A DNA stretch of 22,240 nt, taken from positions 1 to 22,240 of the IMG/VR virus record IMGVR_UViG_3300010885_033367; one strand, given 5' to 3'. Source of the DNA: a virus. The notes beneath the pieces were generated by a model that was given only the letters and a program-made list of their open reading frames with translations, did no database searches and had not been told where the DNA came from. Numbering within the stretch: position 1 is the first letter of the stretch; each line of letters starts with the position of its first letter. Below are positions 7,069 to 14,794 of the stretch, one piece after another. The position numbers and the translations under genes are program-made.

Positions 7069-8214
7069 ATGGCTAAACTAAACGAAATCAAAAGATTAAA
7101 CCCCAAGGGTGCTGAAACCAAATACATAGGGTTTGAACCTGAATGGAAATTCCAACCTACAGAGGAAAATCGAGTCAGCAGTTTTGCCAATGCGTTTCAC
7201 TGGTACAACTATCACTATGGCAAAAAAGACGCCAAAGATATGCTATGTCATTATCTTGAACACAACGGCCGTAAGGCGGATGCTAAAACTATGCGTGGCA
7301 TTCCGGACAGCCAAATTCGTCTCACTCCGGCCTGGGTGTGTCGTATGACCCTACTTGGACTGGAATTAAAAGAACACGAACAGTGCAACATTGACGAGCA
7401 AATTTCAACCATGCTCAAGGCCAAACAAGAAATTAAACGAGCACAAAGTGAAGTTGATGCCGACACCGCTGTGGCAAAACTTACAATCCAAGATCATTTG
7501 CGTGAAAAAGTAAGTGAGTGTTGTGGAGAAATGGAGGCCATGTTTGATGACTTTATTGACGCTGGCGCAAAAATGAGTGCGGACTTCAGCCCAATCAAAC
7601 TCATGCGTGGTATGAACATCAGCCCCAATATGATTAGTACCGTGAGTCGGGTATGGGAATTGCGCTTGGCTGAATTTACAGAAGTGCTAGAAGGCAAAGA
7701 TGATCAGCTGGTCGAAGGTTATAGTCACCTTTCAAAACTACAACTTCGTAACTGTGTAAAATTCTGTGAAACAGTAATCAACGACTGCAACAGTTATGTT
7801 CAACTTAAAAAAGTAGAACGCAAACCACGTGCCAAGAAAGCAGTGAGCCCAGAAAAATTAACTCGCAAATTCAAGTTTATGAAGGAATTTGACGAGCTTA
7901 AACTCAAATCAGAATCAGTTACCAAACTGGTTGGCGCCACGGAAGCCTGGTTGTACGACACAGCAAAACGCAAACTTATCCATGTCATGGCAGACAGTCA
8001 TATTGGTACCTTTACTGTAAAAGGCAGTGCAATTGCTGGGTTTGATACTCTGGCAACTGTACAAAAAACACTACGCAAACCTGCTGAGCAGATCAAAGCA
8101 GTTACAGGCGGAGGTAAACCAGCAGCTCGCAAAGCATTTGCAGAAATTAAGGCCACAGAAACTAAATTTAACGGCCGCGGCAACGATAACTTGATTATAC
8201 TCTGGGCTTGGTAA
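7069..8214 (+). CDS. Unknown 381-residue helical protein
   Basis: It starts at ATG 7069 (MAKLNEIKRLNPKGAE). An upstream TTG at 7033 lies in the promoter's -35 box and is rejected. The protein is largely helical and charged. Residues ~10-120 contain aromatic motifs (YIGFEPEW, FHWYNYHYG) and RLTPAWVCRM. Residues ~150-240 are amphipathic helices. A basic linker (KVERKPRAKKAV, ~247-258) leads to a compact C-terminal domain with WLYDTAKRKLIHVMAD, TFTVKGSAIAGFD and an ILWAW end. This kind of protein occurs in T4-like marine phages, but I know no function for it. The basic linker is compatible with nucleic-acid contact. It is transcribed from a host-type promoter, so early or middle expression is inferred. 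Confidence 0.8.
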   Translation: MAKLNEIKRLNPKGAETKYIGFEPEWKFQPTEENRVSSFANAFHWYNYHYGKKDAKDMLCHYLEHNGRKADAKTMRGIPDSQIRLTPAWVCRMTLLGLELKEHEQCNIDEQISTMLKAKQEIKRAQSEVDADTAVAKLTIQDHLREKVSECCGEMEAMFDDFIDAGAKMSADFSPIKLMRGMNISPNMISTVSRVWELRLAEFTEVLEGKDDQLVEGYSHLSKLQLRNCVKFCETVINDCNSYVQLKKVERKPRAKKAVSPEKLTRKFKFMKEFDELKLKSESVTKLVGATEAWLYDTAKRKLIHVMADSHIGTFTVKGSAIAGFDTLATVQKTLRKPAEQIKAVTGGGKPAARKAFAEIKATETKFNGRGNDNLIILWAW

Positions 8215-8217
8215 ACT

Positions 8218-8225
8218 ACTAAATA
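8218..8225 (+). promoter_or_regulatory. Late promoter box (ACTAAATA) before gp13
   Basis: ACTAAATA lies four bases after the stop of the 381-residue gene and 23 bases before the gp13-like ATG at 8249. The short leader contains a small hairpin and the ribosome site. Confidence 0.6.
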
Positions 8226-8248
8226 CAGGGAACACGGAGCTCCCTTAC

Positions 8249-9019
8249 ATGGCCTTAGAAAATCAATCCAGCTTAGATACATTAAAACAAAATCTTATCG
8301 ATTATGTACGTCTACAACTAGGCGATCAAATTGTTGATATCGAGCTAGATGCTGAGCACTACGAAGCGGCCTATCAGCGTACCATTGGTGTATATCGCCA
8401 GCGAGCACAAAACGCCTACGAAGAAAGTTACATCTTTATGGAGTTGGTGACCAACGTTAACATCTACGACTTGCCACAAGAAGTACAAACAGTTAGACAA
8501 ATTTTCCGTAGAACCTTTGGCGACTCAACTGGTCCGTTTGCGTCAAACTTTGATCCGTTTAGTCAAGCAAGTATGAACGTGTACCTGATGAACTTCAACG
8601 TAGCCGGTGGTCTTGCTACCTATGACTTCTATTCACAATATGTAGAACTAGCCGGCCGTATGTTTGGCGCCTACATGAACTATACTTGGAATCCTGTGAC
8701 CAAGAAACTGCAACTGATCCGCGATCCTAAGGGCACTGGAGAATCAGTTCTACTTTGGTGCTATAATCTCAAACCTGAATTTAATCTCCTAAACGATTTT
8801 CAAATTGTACAATGGATCCGCGATTACATGACTGCTAGTTGTAAATTGATCATTGGCGAAGCACGTGAAAAATTTGGTACAATTGCTGGCCCACAAGGTG
8901 GCGGTACCCTAAATGGCACAGCCATGAAATCTGAAGCACAAATCAGTATGGACAAATTGGTTGACGAGCTCAAGAACTATGTAGATGGCAGCCAACCACT
9001 CAGCTGGGTAATTGGTTAA
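8249..9019 (+). CDS. 13: Neck protein, T4 gp13-like
   Basis: The protein has 256 residues, against 309 in T4 gp13. The N-terminus (TLKQNLIDYVRLQLGD, then DIELDAEHYEAAYQRTIGVY, then NAYEESYIFMEL) and the later NIYDLPQEVQTVRQIFRRTF are characteristic of gp13 and other head-tail neck proteins in T4-like phages. The C-terminal part is helical (IRDYMTASCKLIIGEAREKF) and ends ...SWVIG. In T4, gp13 and gp14 together close the filled head and form the tail docking site. Here it is on the opposite strand from gp14 and separated from it by two unrelated genes, unlike T4. It is preceded by a late box (8218) and a GGAG site (8236-8239). Confidence 0.87.
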   Translation: MALENQSSLDTLKQNLIDYVRLQLGDQIVDIELDAEHYEAAYQRTIGVYRQRAQNAYEESYIFMELVTNVNIYDLPQEVQTVRQIFRRTFGDSTGPFASNFDPFSQASMNVYLMNFNVAGGLATYDFYSQYVELAGRMFGAYMNYTWNPVTKKLQLIRDPKGTGESVLLWCYNLKPEFNLLNDFQIVQWIRDYMTASCKLIIGEAREKFGTIAGPQGGGTLNGTAMKSEAQISMDKLVDELKNYVDGSQPLSWVIG

Positions 9020-9026
9020 CACTCTC

Positions 9027-9055
9027 TAGACTTTTTTCTAAACTTATGCTATACT
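9027..9055 (+). promoter_or_regulatory. Sigma70-type promoter, TAGACT-17-TATACT
   Basis: TAGACT (9027-9032) and TATACT (9050-9055) are 17 bases apart. ATG 9062 follows the -10 box by seven bases, again predicting a leaderless transcript. It would drive the exonuclease-kinase pair. Confidence 0.65.
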
Positions 9056-9061
9056 CTTAGC

Positions 9062-9583
9062 ATGAGCTCATTAATGATTGACATAGAAGGTTTAGGAACA
9101 GGTCCCGATGCGACCATTTTAACCATTGCGGCTCAAAGTTTTGACCCGTTTAGTACAGGATACTATGCCCGCCAATACTATGCCCGCATCACCTTAGAAA
9201 GTCAAGAAAATCGTAACATCCAACAGGATACCATAGATTGGTGGGCCACTCAGCCTGAAGCACAAGCCGAAGCATTCATGGAAGAAGGTCGTGTTGATTT
9301 AGATGTGGCCTTGGACAGCCTATACAAGTTGGCTTGGCAACACAAATTTATCTGGGCCAATGGACCAACTTACGATATGAATATTTTGGAACACGCCTAC
9401 AAAAGTTATGGTAAAAGTTTACCTTGGCAGTTTTACAATGTGCGCGATGCTAGAACCATCTACAGCTTATGGCCCGAACTGCCCAAGCCACCCACAAGCC
9501 ACCATGCACTTGAAGATTGTCGTAGACAAATTGATATGTTACAGGCCACATTGAAACATTTAAACGTAAAGGAAATCAGATGA
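9062..9583 (+). CDS. DEDDh-type 3'-5' exonuclease, DexA-like
   Basis: The protein has 173 residues with the DEDDh signature: D7 and E9 in MIDIEGLG, D105 in GPTYDMNILEHAY, and H147/D152 in HHALED (HxAxxD). The intervening IDWWATQPEAQ matches the T.EWW..Q...A motif of T4 exonuclease A (DexA) and the RNase-T/Rv2179c-like group. These enzymes remove nucleotides from the 3' end of DNA or RNA with two metal ions. Whether the substrate is DNA or RNA cannot be told. The stop overlaps the ATG of the kinase gene (ATGA), so the two are coupled. The promoter is host-type with no leader, suggesting early or middle expression and a role in nucleic-acid turnover. Confidence 0.85.
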   Translation: MSSLMIDIEGLGTGPDATILTIAAQSFDPFSTGYYARQYYARITLESQENRNIQQDTIDWWATQPEAQAEAFMEEGRVDLDVALDSLYKLAWQHKFIWANGPTYDMNILEHAYKSYGKSLPWQFYNVRDARTIYSLWPELPKPPTSHHALEDCRRQIDMLQATLKHLNVKEIR

Positions 9584-10248
9584 TCATTGGTATTGCTGGG
9601 TTTCAAGGAAGCGGAAAAGATACTATTGCTGACTACTTACAAAACATCTACGGCTTTAAGCGTGATAGTTTTGCCAGCACACTTAAAGATGCTGTGAGTT
9701 CAGTATTTGGATGGGATCGTGAGTTGCTAGAAGGGCGCACAAAAGAAAGCCGTGCTTGGCGTGAACAAGTGGATGCATGGTGGAGTGAACGTTTGAACAT
9801 GCCCGATTTAACTCCCCGCTATGTGCTACAAGTATGGGGTACCGAAGTGGCTCGCAAGAGCTTCCACGATGATACTTGGATTGCTAGCCTGGAAAACAAA
9901 CTACGCAAAACAAACAACGATATTGTCATTAGTGATGTTCGTTTTCCTAATGAAATTGCAGCCATTAAACGTGCTGGCGGTGTAGTAATTCGTGTTACCC
10001 GTGGGCCGGAACCTGAATGGTACGATGCGGCATTGAGTGCAAATCGTGGGCCAGAAGGTAATATGACATGGGCATTAAGCCTGCAACAACTAGAAAGATC
10101 CAAAATTCATGCCAGCGAAACTGCCTGGATTGGTACTCAATTTGACGCAGTTATTGATAACAATGCTGACGGATTGGACAATCTCTACAGCCAAGTCAAA
10201 CGTCTGGTTCAAGATCTCCAGGTACCCAAGGGCGATCTAGCCGCTTGA
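9580..10248 (+). CDS. 1: Deoxynucleoside monophosphate kinase, T4 gene 1-like
   Basis: The protein has 222 residues, against 241 in T4 gp1. The P-loop is GFQGSGKDT (residues 7-15), followed by a helix and the FAS.LKDAV segment. DVRFPNE (about residues 119-125) and the preceding IVISD strand are typical of phage dNMP kinases. T4 gp1 phosphorylates dGMP, dTMP and hydroxymethyl-dCMP to diphosphates for DNA synthesis. Which bases this one accepts is unknown. RGPEPEWYDAAL is part of the lid region. It starts on ATGA overlapping the exonuclease stop. Together with the exonuclease it links breakdown of nucleic acid to nucleotide salvage. Transcription probably ends at the terminator at 10355-10384, inside the antisense HNH gene. 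Confidence 0.88.
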   Translation: MIIGIAGFQGSGKDTIADYLQNIYGFKRDSFASTLKDAVSSVFGWDRELLEGRTKESRAWREQVDAWWSERLNMPDLTPRYVLQVWGTEVARKSFHDDTWIASLENKLRKTNNDIVISDVRFPNEIAAIKRAGGVVIRVTRGPEPEWYDAALSANRGPEGNMTWALSLQQLERSKIHASETAWIGTQFDAVIDNNADGLDNLYSQVKRLVQDLQVPKGDLAA

Positions 10249-10543
10249 TCTCCTCTACACAATTTAGGCATATAGTTTTTAAATTGCGTAGTCCTGTGTT
10301 GTGTTGATTACCATCTACATGATAAACCAACAGTTGGCTAGCATATCTTGACCTAAACCCGCAACGATCACATGCGGGTTTTTTCTTATAACCTGCAGTT
10401 TTCCATCTTGCTTCTGGAATCTTAATCCCACGTTTTTTGGCAATACAATAGCCACACCGAGTTCTATAGTGTGGAACATCGTTACGATAGTAGTTTACAG
10501 CACTGGGTCTTTGTTTGCAACTTTGACAAATAGGGCGAATCAT
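10196..10543 (-). CDS. HNH-type zinc-finger nuclease-like protein
   Basis: The protein has 115 residues from the minus-strand ATG at 10543 (MIRPICQSCKQRPSAV). The longer frame from 10621 is rejected because it would read through promoter-like sequence. Four CxxC pairs are visible: CQSC, CGYC, CDRC and CLNC. The core YHVDGNQHNTGLRNL, then KTICLNC, is an HNH-like motif with H, D, N and the closing cysteines. Such small proteins are common in T4-like phages, either as free-standing homing-type nucleases or as regulators; activity is not shown. The 3' end overlaps the kinase gene by 53 bases on the opposite strand. A TATAAATA late box (10555-10548) lies immediately upstream, so the transcript may be nearly leaderless. 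Confidence 0.75.
   Translation of the reverse strand: MIRPICQSCKQRPSAVNYYRNDVPHYRTRCGYCIAKKRGIKIPEARWKTAGYKKKPACDRCGFRSRYASQLLVYHVDGNQHNTGLRNLKTICLNCVEEIKRLDRPWVPGDLEPDV
10355..10384 (+). terminator. Rho-independent terminator inside the antisense HNH gene
   Basis: AAACCCGCA (10355-10363) pairs with TGCGGGTTT (10373-10381), nine perfect pairs around a nine-base loop, and is followed by TTT to 10384. It acts for plus-strand transcripts leaving the kinase gene. On the minus strand the same bases encode KKPACDRCGF, a zinc-binding pair of the HNH protein. Confidence 0.8.
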
Positions 10544-10572
10544 GGTATATTTATAGAGAAAACCTTTGTCAA
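10544..10572 (-). promoter_or_regulatory. Promoter region of the HNH gene (TTGACA and TATAAATA)
   Basis: On the minus strand a perfect -35 box TTGACA (10572-10567) lies 17 bases before TATACC (10549-10544), which abuts the ATG. A perfect late box TATAAATA (10555-10548) overlaps this spacer. The late box fits the position of the ATG better, because a start from TATACC would fall inside the gene. Which one is used is open. Confidence 0.45.
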
Positions 10573-10606
10573 AGGCCTTAACAACTCCATTCTTTTTGTC
10601 TTTTAT

Positions 10607-10614
10607 TATAAATA
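10607..10614 (+). promoter_or_regulatory. Late promoter box (TATAAATA) of the tail sheath operon
   Basis: This is a perfect match to the T4 late consensus, 26 bases before the sheath ATG at 10641. AGGA lies at 10631-10634. It is the best late box in the window, in keeping with high demand for sheath protein. Confidence 0.8.
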
Positions 10615-10640
10615 TTAACAACTAGAAAAAAGGATTCACC

Positions 10641-13600
10641 ATGGCACTATTATCACCAGGCGTACAAGTTACAGTTGTTGACCAAAGTCAATATATTCCA
10701 GCTTCGGTCAACTCAGTCCCTTATATTTTACTCGCTACTGCCCAGAACAAAGTTTCCGGCACAGGAGTAGGCGTTGCTGCTGGAACACTACAGGCCAATG
10801 CTAACCGGGTATACCTGATTACCAGTCAACGTGATTTGTCGGCTACATATGGCGTACCATTCTTTTATAAAACCACAGCTGGCACACCGATCAACGGTTA
10901 CGAGCTGAACGAATACGGCTTATTGGCTGCTTACAGCGCATTAGGCATTACAAATCGTGCATATATTCAACGGGTCGATGTCGACTTGGCGGCACTTACA
11001 GCCAGCTTGGTTCGCCCAGTTGGCACTCCTCCTAACGGGACTTACTGGTTAGACACTGCCAGTAGTTTATGGGGATTGTTCCAATGGAACATTACCACAA
11101 ATGCATTTACCAATCAAATTCCATTGATAATCACAGACACAACACAGCTTGAAACAGATTCAACTGTGCCATTGCAAAGCATTGGATCCATTGGTGACTA
11201 CGCTATCACAGCAACCAACGTTAATAATCCTGGTTATTTTAAGCGTGGTGGCCCAACTACCAGTCAAACATCAGCTACAGACTTGTCTGACTATTATAAT
11301 ACCTGGGTAGAGGTTGGCAGCGACAATTGGAAAACAGCATGGCCTACAGTGCAAGGAACCTTGGCACCTGTTTCATTAACTGCTGCAAATACATTTTTTG
11401 TTAACGGTGAGCTAATTACCGTTCCTGCTAGCCCTAACAACACAGTACAAGGTGTCAGCAATGCCATTAACTCTGCTGCCATCACTGGTGTTTATTCTGC
11501 TTTTGTTGACGGCAAGTTACAAATTTATGCCAACAGCACAGCCGAAGCCGACGGTAGTACTGACTTGTCAAATGGTATTGTTGAAATTACTGTTGGAACC
11601 GGAACTGTATTGACTAATTTAGGAATTACTGGTGGTCAAACCTATCATGCTCCTGCATTTTTAGCTGCGCCAAATTACTCAGCACCACGTTGGAGAAGTA
11701 CCGATGATCAACCAGAACCAACTGGTTCAGTCTGGCAACGTACCAACAGTGTAAACTTAGGTGCCAACTTGTCAATGAAGAAATACAGCACAGTGCTAGG
11801 AACATATGTTCAACAAAGTTGTAACCTTTATTCCAATGATAGCACAGCCATTTATACACTAGATCCTTCAGGTGGCGGCAAAAACATTGTGGCTGGCACA
11901 ACCATTGCACTAACTAATCCTGAGTATAATACTCCTGCTACACTGGGACTTGAAATTTTTGAAAGATACTCAGCTGGAACAATGATAGTAACAGGTAACA
12001 CAACGTCTCCTGGTCCGTTTGTGAATGGCAACGAATTCACTATCAATGCAACTGTTCCTGGCCAAGCTGCACTTGGTGGTGCAGTAACTGCCACGTTGGC
12101 CGGAACCACAGTAGCAGACTTCCTCACAGCAGTCAGTGCCGCAGTTGGTGGCTCTACATTTGCATCTTATGTAACTGCCACAGTTGACAGTGCTGGTGCT
12201 ATTGTGTTTACTCACACCGCAGGCGGAGATATTGTATTAGACAATACCACTGGTACTCCGGTTAATACCGCAGGTTTTGTGCCAGTGATTGATGGTGATC
12301 CTGCTACGGAATTCTGCCGTGCTGGTGCAGATGGTTCTTTGATACTTAGCTATTGGGTAGGCACACCAACCTTTACTTACACAGCCAGTTCAACTGGGCC
12401 AGACCAAGATCCAGATACCGGAACTTACTGGTATTATTCAGCCACGACACAAGCTGATATTATGATTCAAAATAATGGCGCATGGGTTGGTTACCAAAAC
12501 GTAAGCAATGATGTACGCGGTGATAATTTAACTAATACCAATGCAACAGGACCTATATTCAGTACCACAGCTCCTACTACTCAAACCAATACATCGCAAA
12601 GTCCATTGGTATTCGGCGATCTGTGGATCGACACTAGTGATTTAGAAAACTATCCAGTGATCAATCGTTGGAGCAATGTAGACGGTTCAGATCAGTGGGT
12701 GCAGATCAACAACACTGACCAAACTACAGAAAACGGTATTGTTTTTGCAGATGCACGTTGGGCGCCTAACGGCACAACCAATCCAATCACAGACAATATT
12801 CCAACAATTAGCAGCTTGTTGACCAGTAACTATTTGGATCTCGATGCGCCAGAGCCTACATTGTATGCTCAAGGTACACTGTTGTGGAACACACGCAGAA
12901 GTGGATTCAATGTAAAATCATTTGAAAACAACTATTTTACCACTACTGATTTTAACGTAGACATTTATAGTTCCACAGCAGTATATACATACAATAGTTT
13001 TGTCAACTACAACGGTGTGATTTATGTTTGTACAGTTACACCTCCTGGTGCTGGATATCTACCTACCAACACCAACTATTGGGCTGCAATTGAAACTAAT
13101 ACTTGGATCACTGCCAGTGGTAATAAAAATGATGGTTCTCCATACATGGGACGCCAGGCTCAACGTAGTATTATTGTTGCAGCTCTTAAGAGTGGAATTG
13201 ATACCAGCGTTCTGGTTCGTGAAGAACAGCGTCAGTTCAACTTGATTGCTTGCCCTCAATATCCAGAGTTGATGCCTAACATGGTCGAACTTAACAATGA
13301 TCGTAAAAACACAGCATTTGTAATTGGCGATACTCCATTGCGTTTAGGCCCAGACAGTACAGATCTCACCGCGTGGCAGACCAACAACAGTGGTCTTGGA
13401 TTGCCAACCAATGATGGCTTGGCAAGTTCTGATACATACCTTGGTGTATTCTACCCTAGCTGTCAAACCACAGATTTGTCAGGTAGTCCAGTGGTACAAC
13501 CACCAAGCCACATGATGATCCGTACAATTATTCGTTCAGACGAAGTGTCCTATCCATGGTTAGCACCTGCTGGTACACGTCGAGGTGTAATTGACAATGC

Positions 13601-14114
13601 CGCACTGATTGGTTATGTAAACGGCACCACAGGAGAATTTGTAACCATTGGTGTAAATCAAACCACAAGAGATGTGTTGTATCAATTAAATATCAATCCA
13701 ATCACATTTGTTCCAGGTATTGGCATTGTTAACTTTGGTAACAAGACAGCCACAAATGTTACAACCGCACTGGATCGCATCAACGTAGCACGTTTAGTAG
13801 CGTTTATACGTGGCAGATTAACAGAAATTGGTAACACATATTTGTTTGAGCCAAATGATCAAATTACTCGTAACGAGATCACCAACACTATTACCAGTTT
13901 GATGATTGATTTGGTCAACAAGCGTGGTATCTATGATTACTTGGTGGTTTGCGATTTAAGTAACAATTCACCAGCTACTATTGATGCCAACGAACTGTAT
14001 GTTGATATTGCAATTGAACCGGTTAAAGCAGTTGAATTCATCTATATTCCATTGAGAATACAGAATACTGGAACAATTTCGTCTAGTATCAGTACTGTGG
14101 CCACTGCTGGTTAA
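10641..14114 (+). CDS. 18: Tail sheath protein, T4 gp18-like (enlarged)
   Basis: The protein has 1157 residues, against 659 in T4 gp18. The N-terminus (MALLSPGVQVTVVDQSQYIP, then PYILLATAQNK, then LITSQRDLSATYG) and the C-terminus (RRGVIDNA, INPITFVPGIGIVNFGNKTA, RLVAFIRGRL, VNKRGIYDYLVVCD) are the sheath family's conserved ends. The sheath contracts and drives the tube into the host. Large beta-rich insertions in the middle account for the size. Residues ~267-330 and ~489-535 are flagellin/hook-like repeats. A W-rich region (~590-760) resembles cyanophage sheaths. A carbohydrate-binding-like module lies at ~770-823. These probably face outward on the sheath. The perfect late promoter and good AGGA site indicate strong late expression. 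Stop TAA at 14112-14114. Confidence 0.93.
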   Translation: MALLSPGVQVTVVDQSQYIPASVNSVPYILLATAQNKVSGTGVGVAAGTLQANANRVYLITSQRDLSATYGVPFFYKTTAGTPINGYELNEYGLLAAYSALGITNRAYIQRVDVDLAALTASLVRPVGTPPNGTYWLDTASSLWGLFQWNITTNAFTNQIPLIITDTTQLETDSTVPLQSIGSIGDYAITATNVNNPGYFKRGGPTTSQTSATDLSDYYNTWVEVGSDNWKTAWPTVQGTLAPVSLTAANTFFVNGELITVPASPNNTVQGVSNAINSAAITGVYSAFVDGKLQIYANSTAEADGSTDLSNGIVEITVGTGTVLTNLGITGGQTYHAPAFLAAPNYSAPRWRSTDDQPEPTGSVWQRTNSVNLGANLSMKKYSTVLGTYVQQSCNLYSNDSTAIYTLDPSGGGKNIVAGTTIALTNPEYNTPATLGLEIFERYSAGTMIVTGNTTSPGPFVNGNEFTINATVPGQAALGGAVTATLAGTTVADFLTAVSAAVGGSTFASYVTATVDSAGAIVFTHTAGGDIVLDNTTGTPVNTAGFVPVIDGDPATEFCRAGADGSLILSYWVGTPTFTYTASSTGPDQDPDTGTYWYYSATTQADIMIQNNGAWVGYQNVSNDVRGDNLTNTNATGPIFSTTAPTTQTNTSQSPLVFGDLWIDTSDLENYPVINRWSNVDGSDQWVQINNTDQTTENGIVFADARWAPNGTTNPITDNIPTISSLLTSNYLDLDAPEPTLYAQGTLLWNTRRSGFNVKSFENNYFTTTDFNVDIYSSTAVYTYNSFVNYNGVIYVCTVTPPGAGYLPTNTNYWAAIETNTWITASGNKNDGSPYMGRQAQRSIIVAALKSGIDTSVLVREEQRQFNLIACPQYPELMPNMVELNNDRKNTAFVIGDTPLRLGPDSTDLTAWQTNNSGLGLPTNDGLASSDTYLGVFYPSCQTTDLSGSPVVQPPSHMMIRTIIRSDEVSYPWLAPAGTRRGVIDNAALIGYVNGTTGEFVTIGVNQTTRDVLYQLNINPITFVPGIGIVNFGNKTATNVTTALDRINVARLVAFIRGRLTEIGNTYLFEPNDQITRNEITNTITSLMIDLVNKRGIYDYLVVCDLSNNSPATIDANELYVDIAIEPVKAVEFIYIPLRIQNTGTISSSISTVATAG
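12950..13110 (+). other. Carbohydrate-binding-like module in the tail sheath
   Basis: YSSTAVYTYNSFVNYNGVIY, then P........NYWAAI and a following W. This is the same aromatic pattern as in the gp14-like protein (5990-6112). It sits between the variable insertions and the conserved C-terminal domain. Function inferred from pattern only. Confidence 0.5.
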
Positions 14115-14132
14115 TACCATGGCAAACAATAC

Positions 14133-14140
14133 CATAAATA
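14133..14140 (+). promoter_or_regulatory. Late promoter box (CATAAATA) before the tail tube gene
   Basis: CATAAATA lies in the 47-base gap between sheath and tube genes, 21 bases before ATG 14162. AGGAG (14149-14153) is at good spacing. This gives the abundant tube protein its own late start. Confidence 0.65.
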
Positions 14141-14161
14141 AAGTATATAGGAGATAATACC

Positions 14162-14788
14162 ATGGCAGTTTCATCGTTAACCAGAATGACAGTACCCTTG
14201 GCAAGTGATCAAAGTAGTCCAAGCCAGGGTTTATTAATGCCCAAACTCAAGTATCGCTTTCGCGTTACTTTGCAAAATTTTGGGGTTAGTACACCCGTTA
14301 CAGAATTAACTAAACAGGTTATAGATTTTGCTAGACCCAGTATTGAATTTGCAGAAATTCCAGTTCCTATCTACAACAGCACAATTAAATTGGCTGGAAA
14401 ATACACCTGGGCAGATGTGGCATGTAATGTGCGTGATGATGCCGGCGGCCATGTATCTAAACTAGTAGGCGAGCAATTACAGAAACAATTGGACTTCATG
14501 GAAATGGCCAGTGCTGCTTCTGGTATTGATTACAAGTTCTTAACTGTGTTTGAAGTGTTAGACGGCGGCAACGGAACTTCTACACCAGTTGCATTAGAAA
14601 CATGGGAACTGTATGGTTGCTATCTTAAGAGTGTCAACTATAATGATTTCAACTATGGAACCAGTGAAGCCGCTACAATCAGCTTGACAATTACATATGA
14701 CAATGCAAGTCAGGTACAAGGCCAAGGAGTTGGTACTACTATTGGACGCACCGTAGGTGACGTAGCAACTGGCGTTGGTACCATTTAA
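14162..14788 (+). CDS. 19: Tail tube protein, T4 gp19-like
   Basis: The protein has 208 residues, against 163 in T4 gp19. It lies directly after the sheath gene, as in T4. The tube-family pattern is visible in LKYRFRVTLQNFG, IDFARPSIEFAEIPVPIYNS, KLAGKYTWADVACNVRDD and a closing ETWELYGCYLKSVNYND with ISLTITYDNA. The protein stacks as hexameric rings to form the inner tube. The last ~20 residues (VGTTIGRTVGDVATGVGTI) are a glycine-rich tail absent from T4. The strong AGGAG site and the late box suit high expression. Confidence 0.9.
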   Translation: MAVSSLTRMTVPLASDQSSPSQGLLMPKLKYRFRVTLQNFGVSTPVTELTKQVIDFARPSIEFAEIPVPIYNSTIKLAGKYTWADVACNVRDDAGGHVSKLVGEQLQKQLDFMEMASAASGIDYKFLTVFEVLDGGNGTSTPVALETWELYGCYLKSVNYNDFNYGTSEAATISLTITYDNASQVQGQGVGTTIGRTVGDVATGVGTI

Positions 14789-14794
14789 TATATT

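Noticed and set aside
10544-10621. Longer N-terminus for the HNH protein from a minus-strand ATG at 10621
   Set aside because: The added residues cover promoter-like TTGACA/TATAAATA sequence. The Cys-rich domain begins immediately after the internal ATG at 10543.
14119-14157. Twelve-codon frame MANNTINKVYRR between sheath and tube genes
   Set aside because: It spans the late box and ribosome site of the tube gene. No independent evidence that it is translated.
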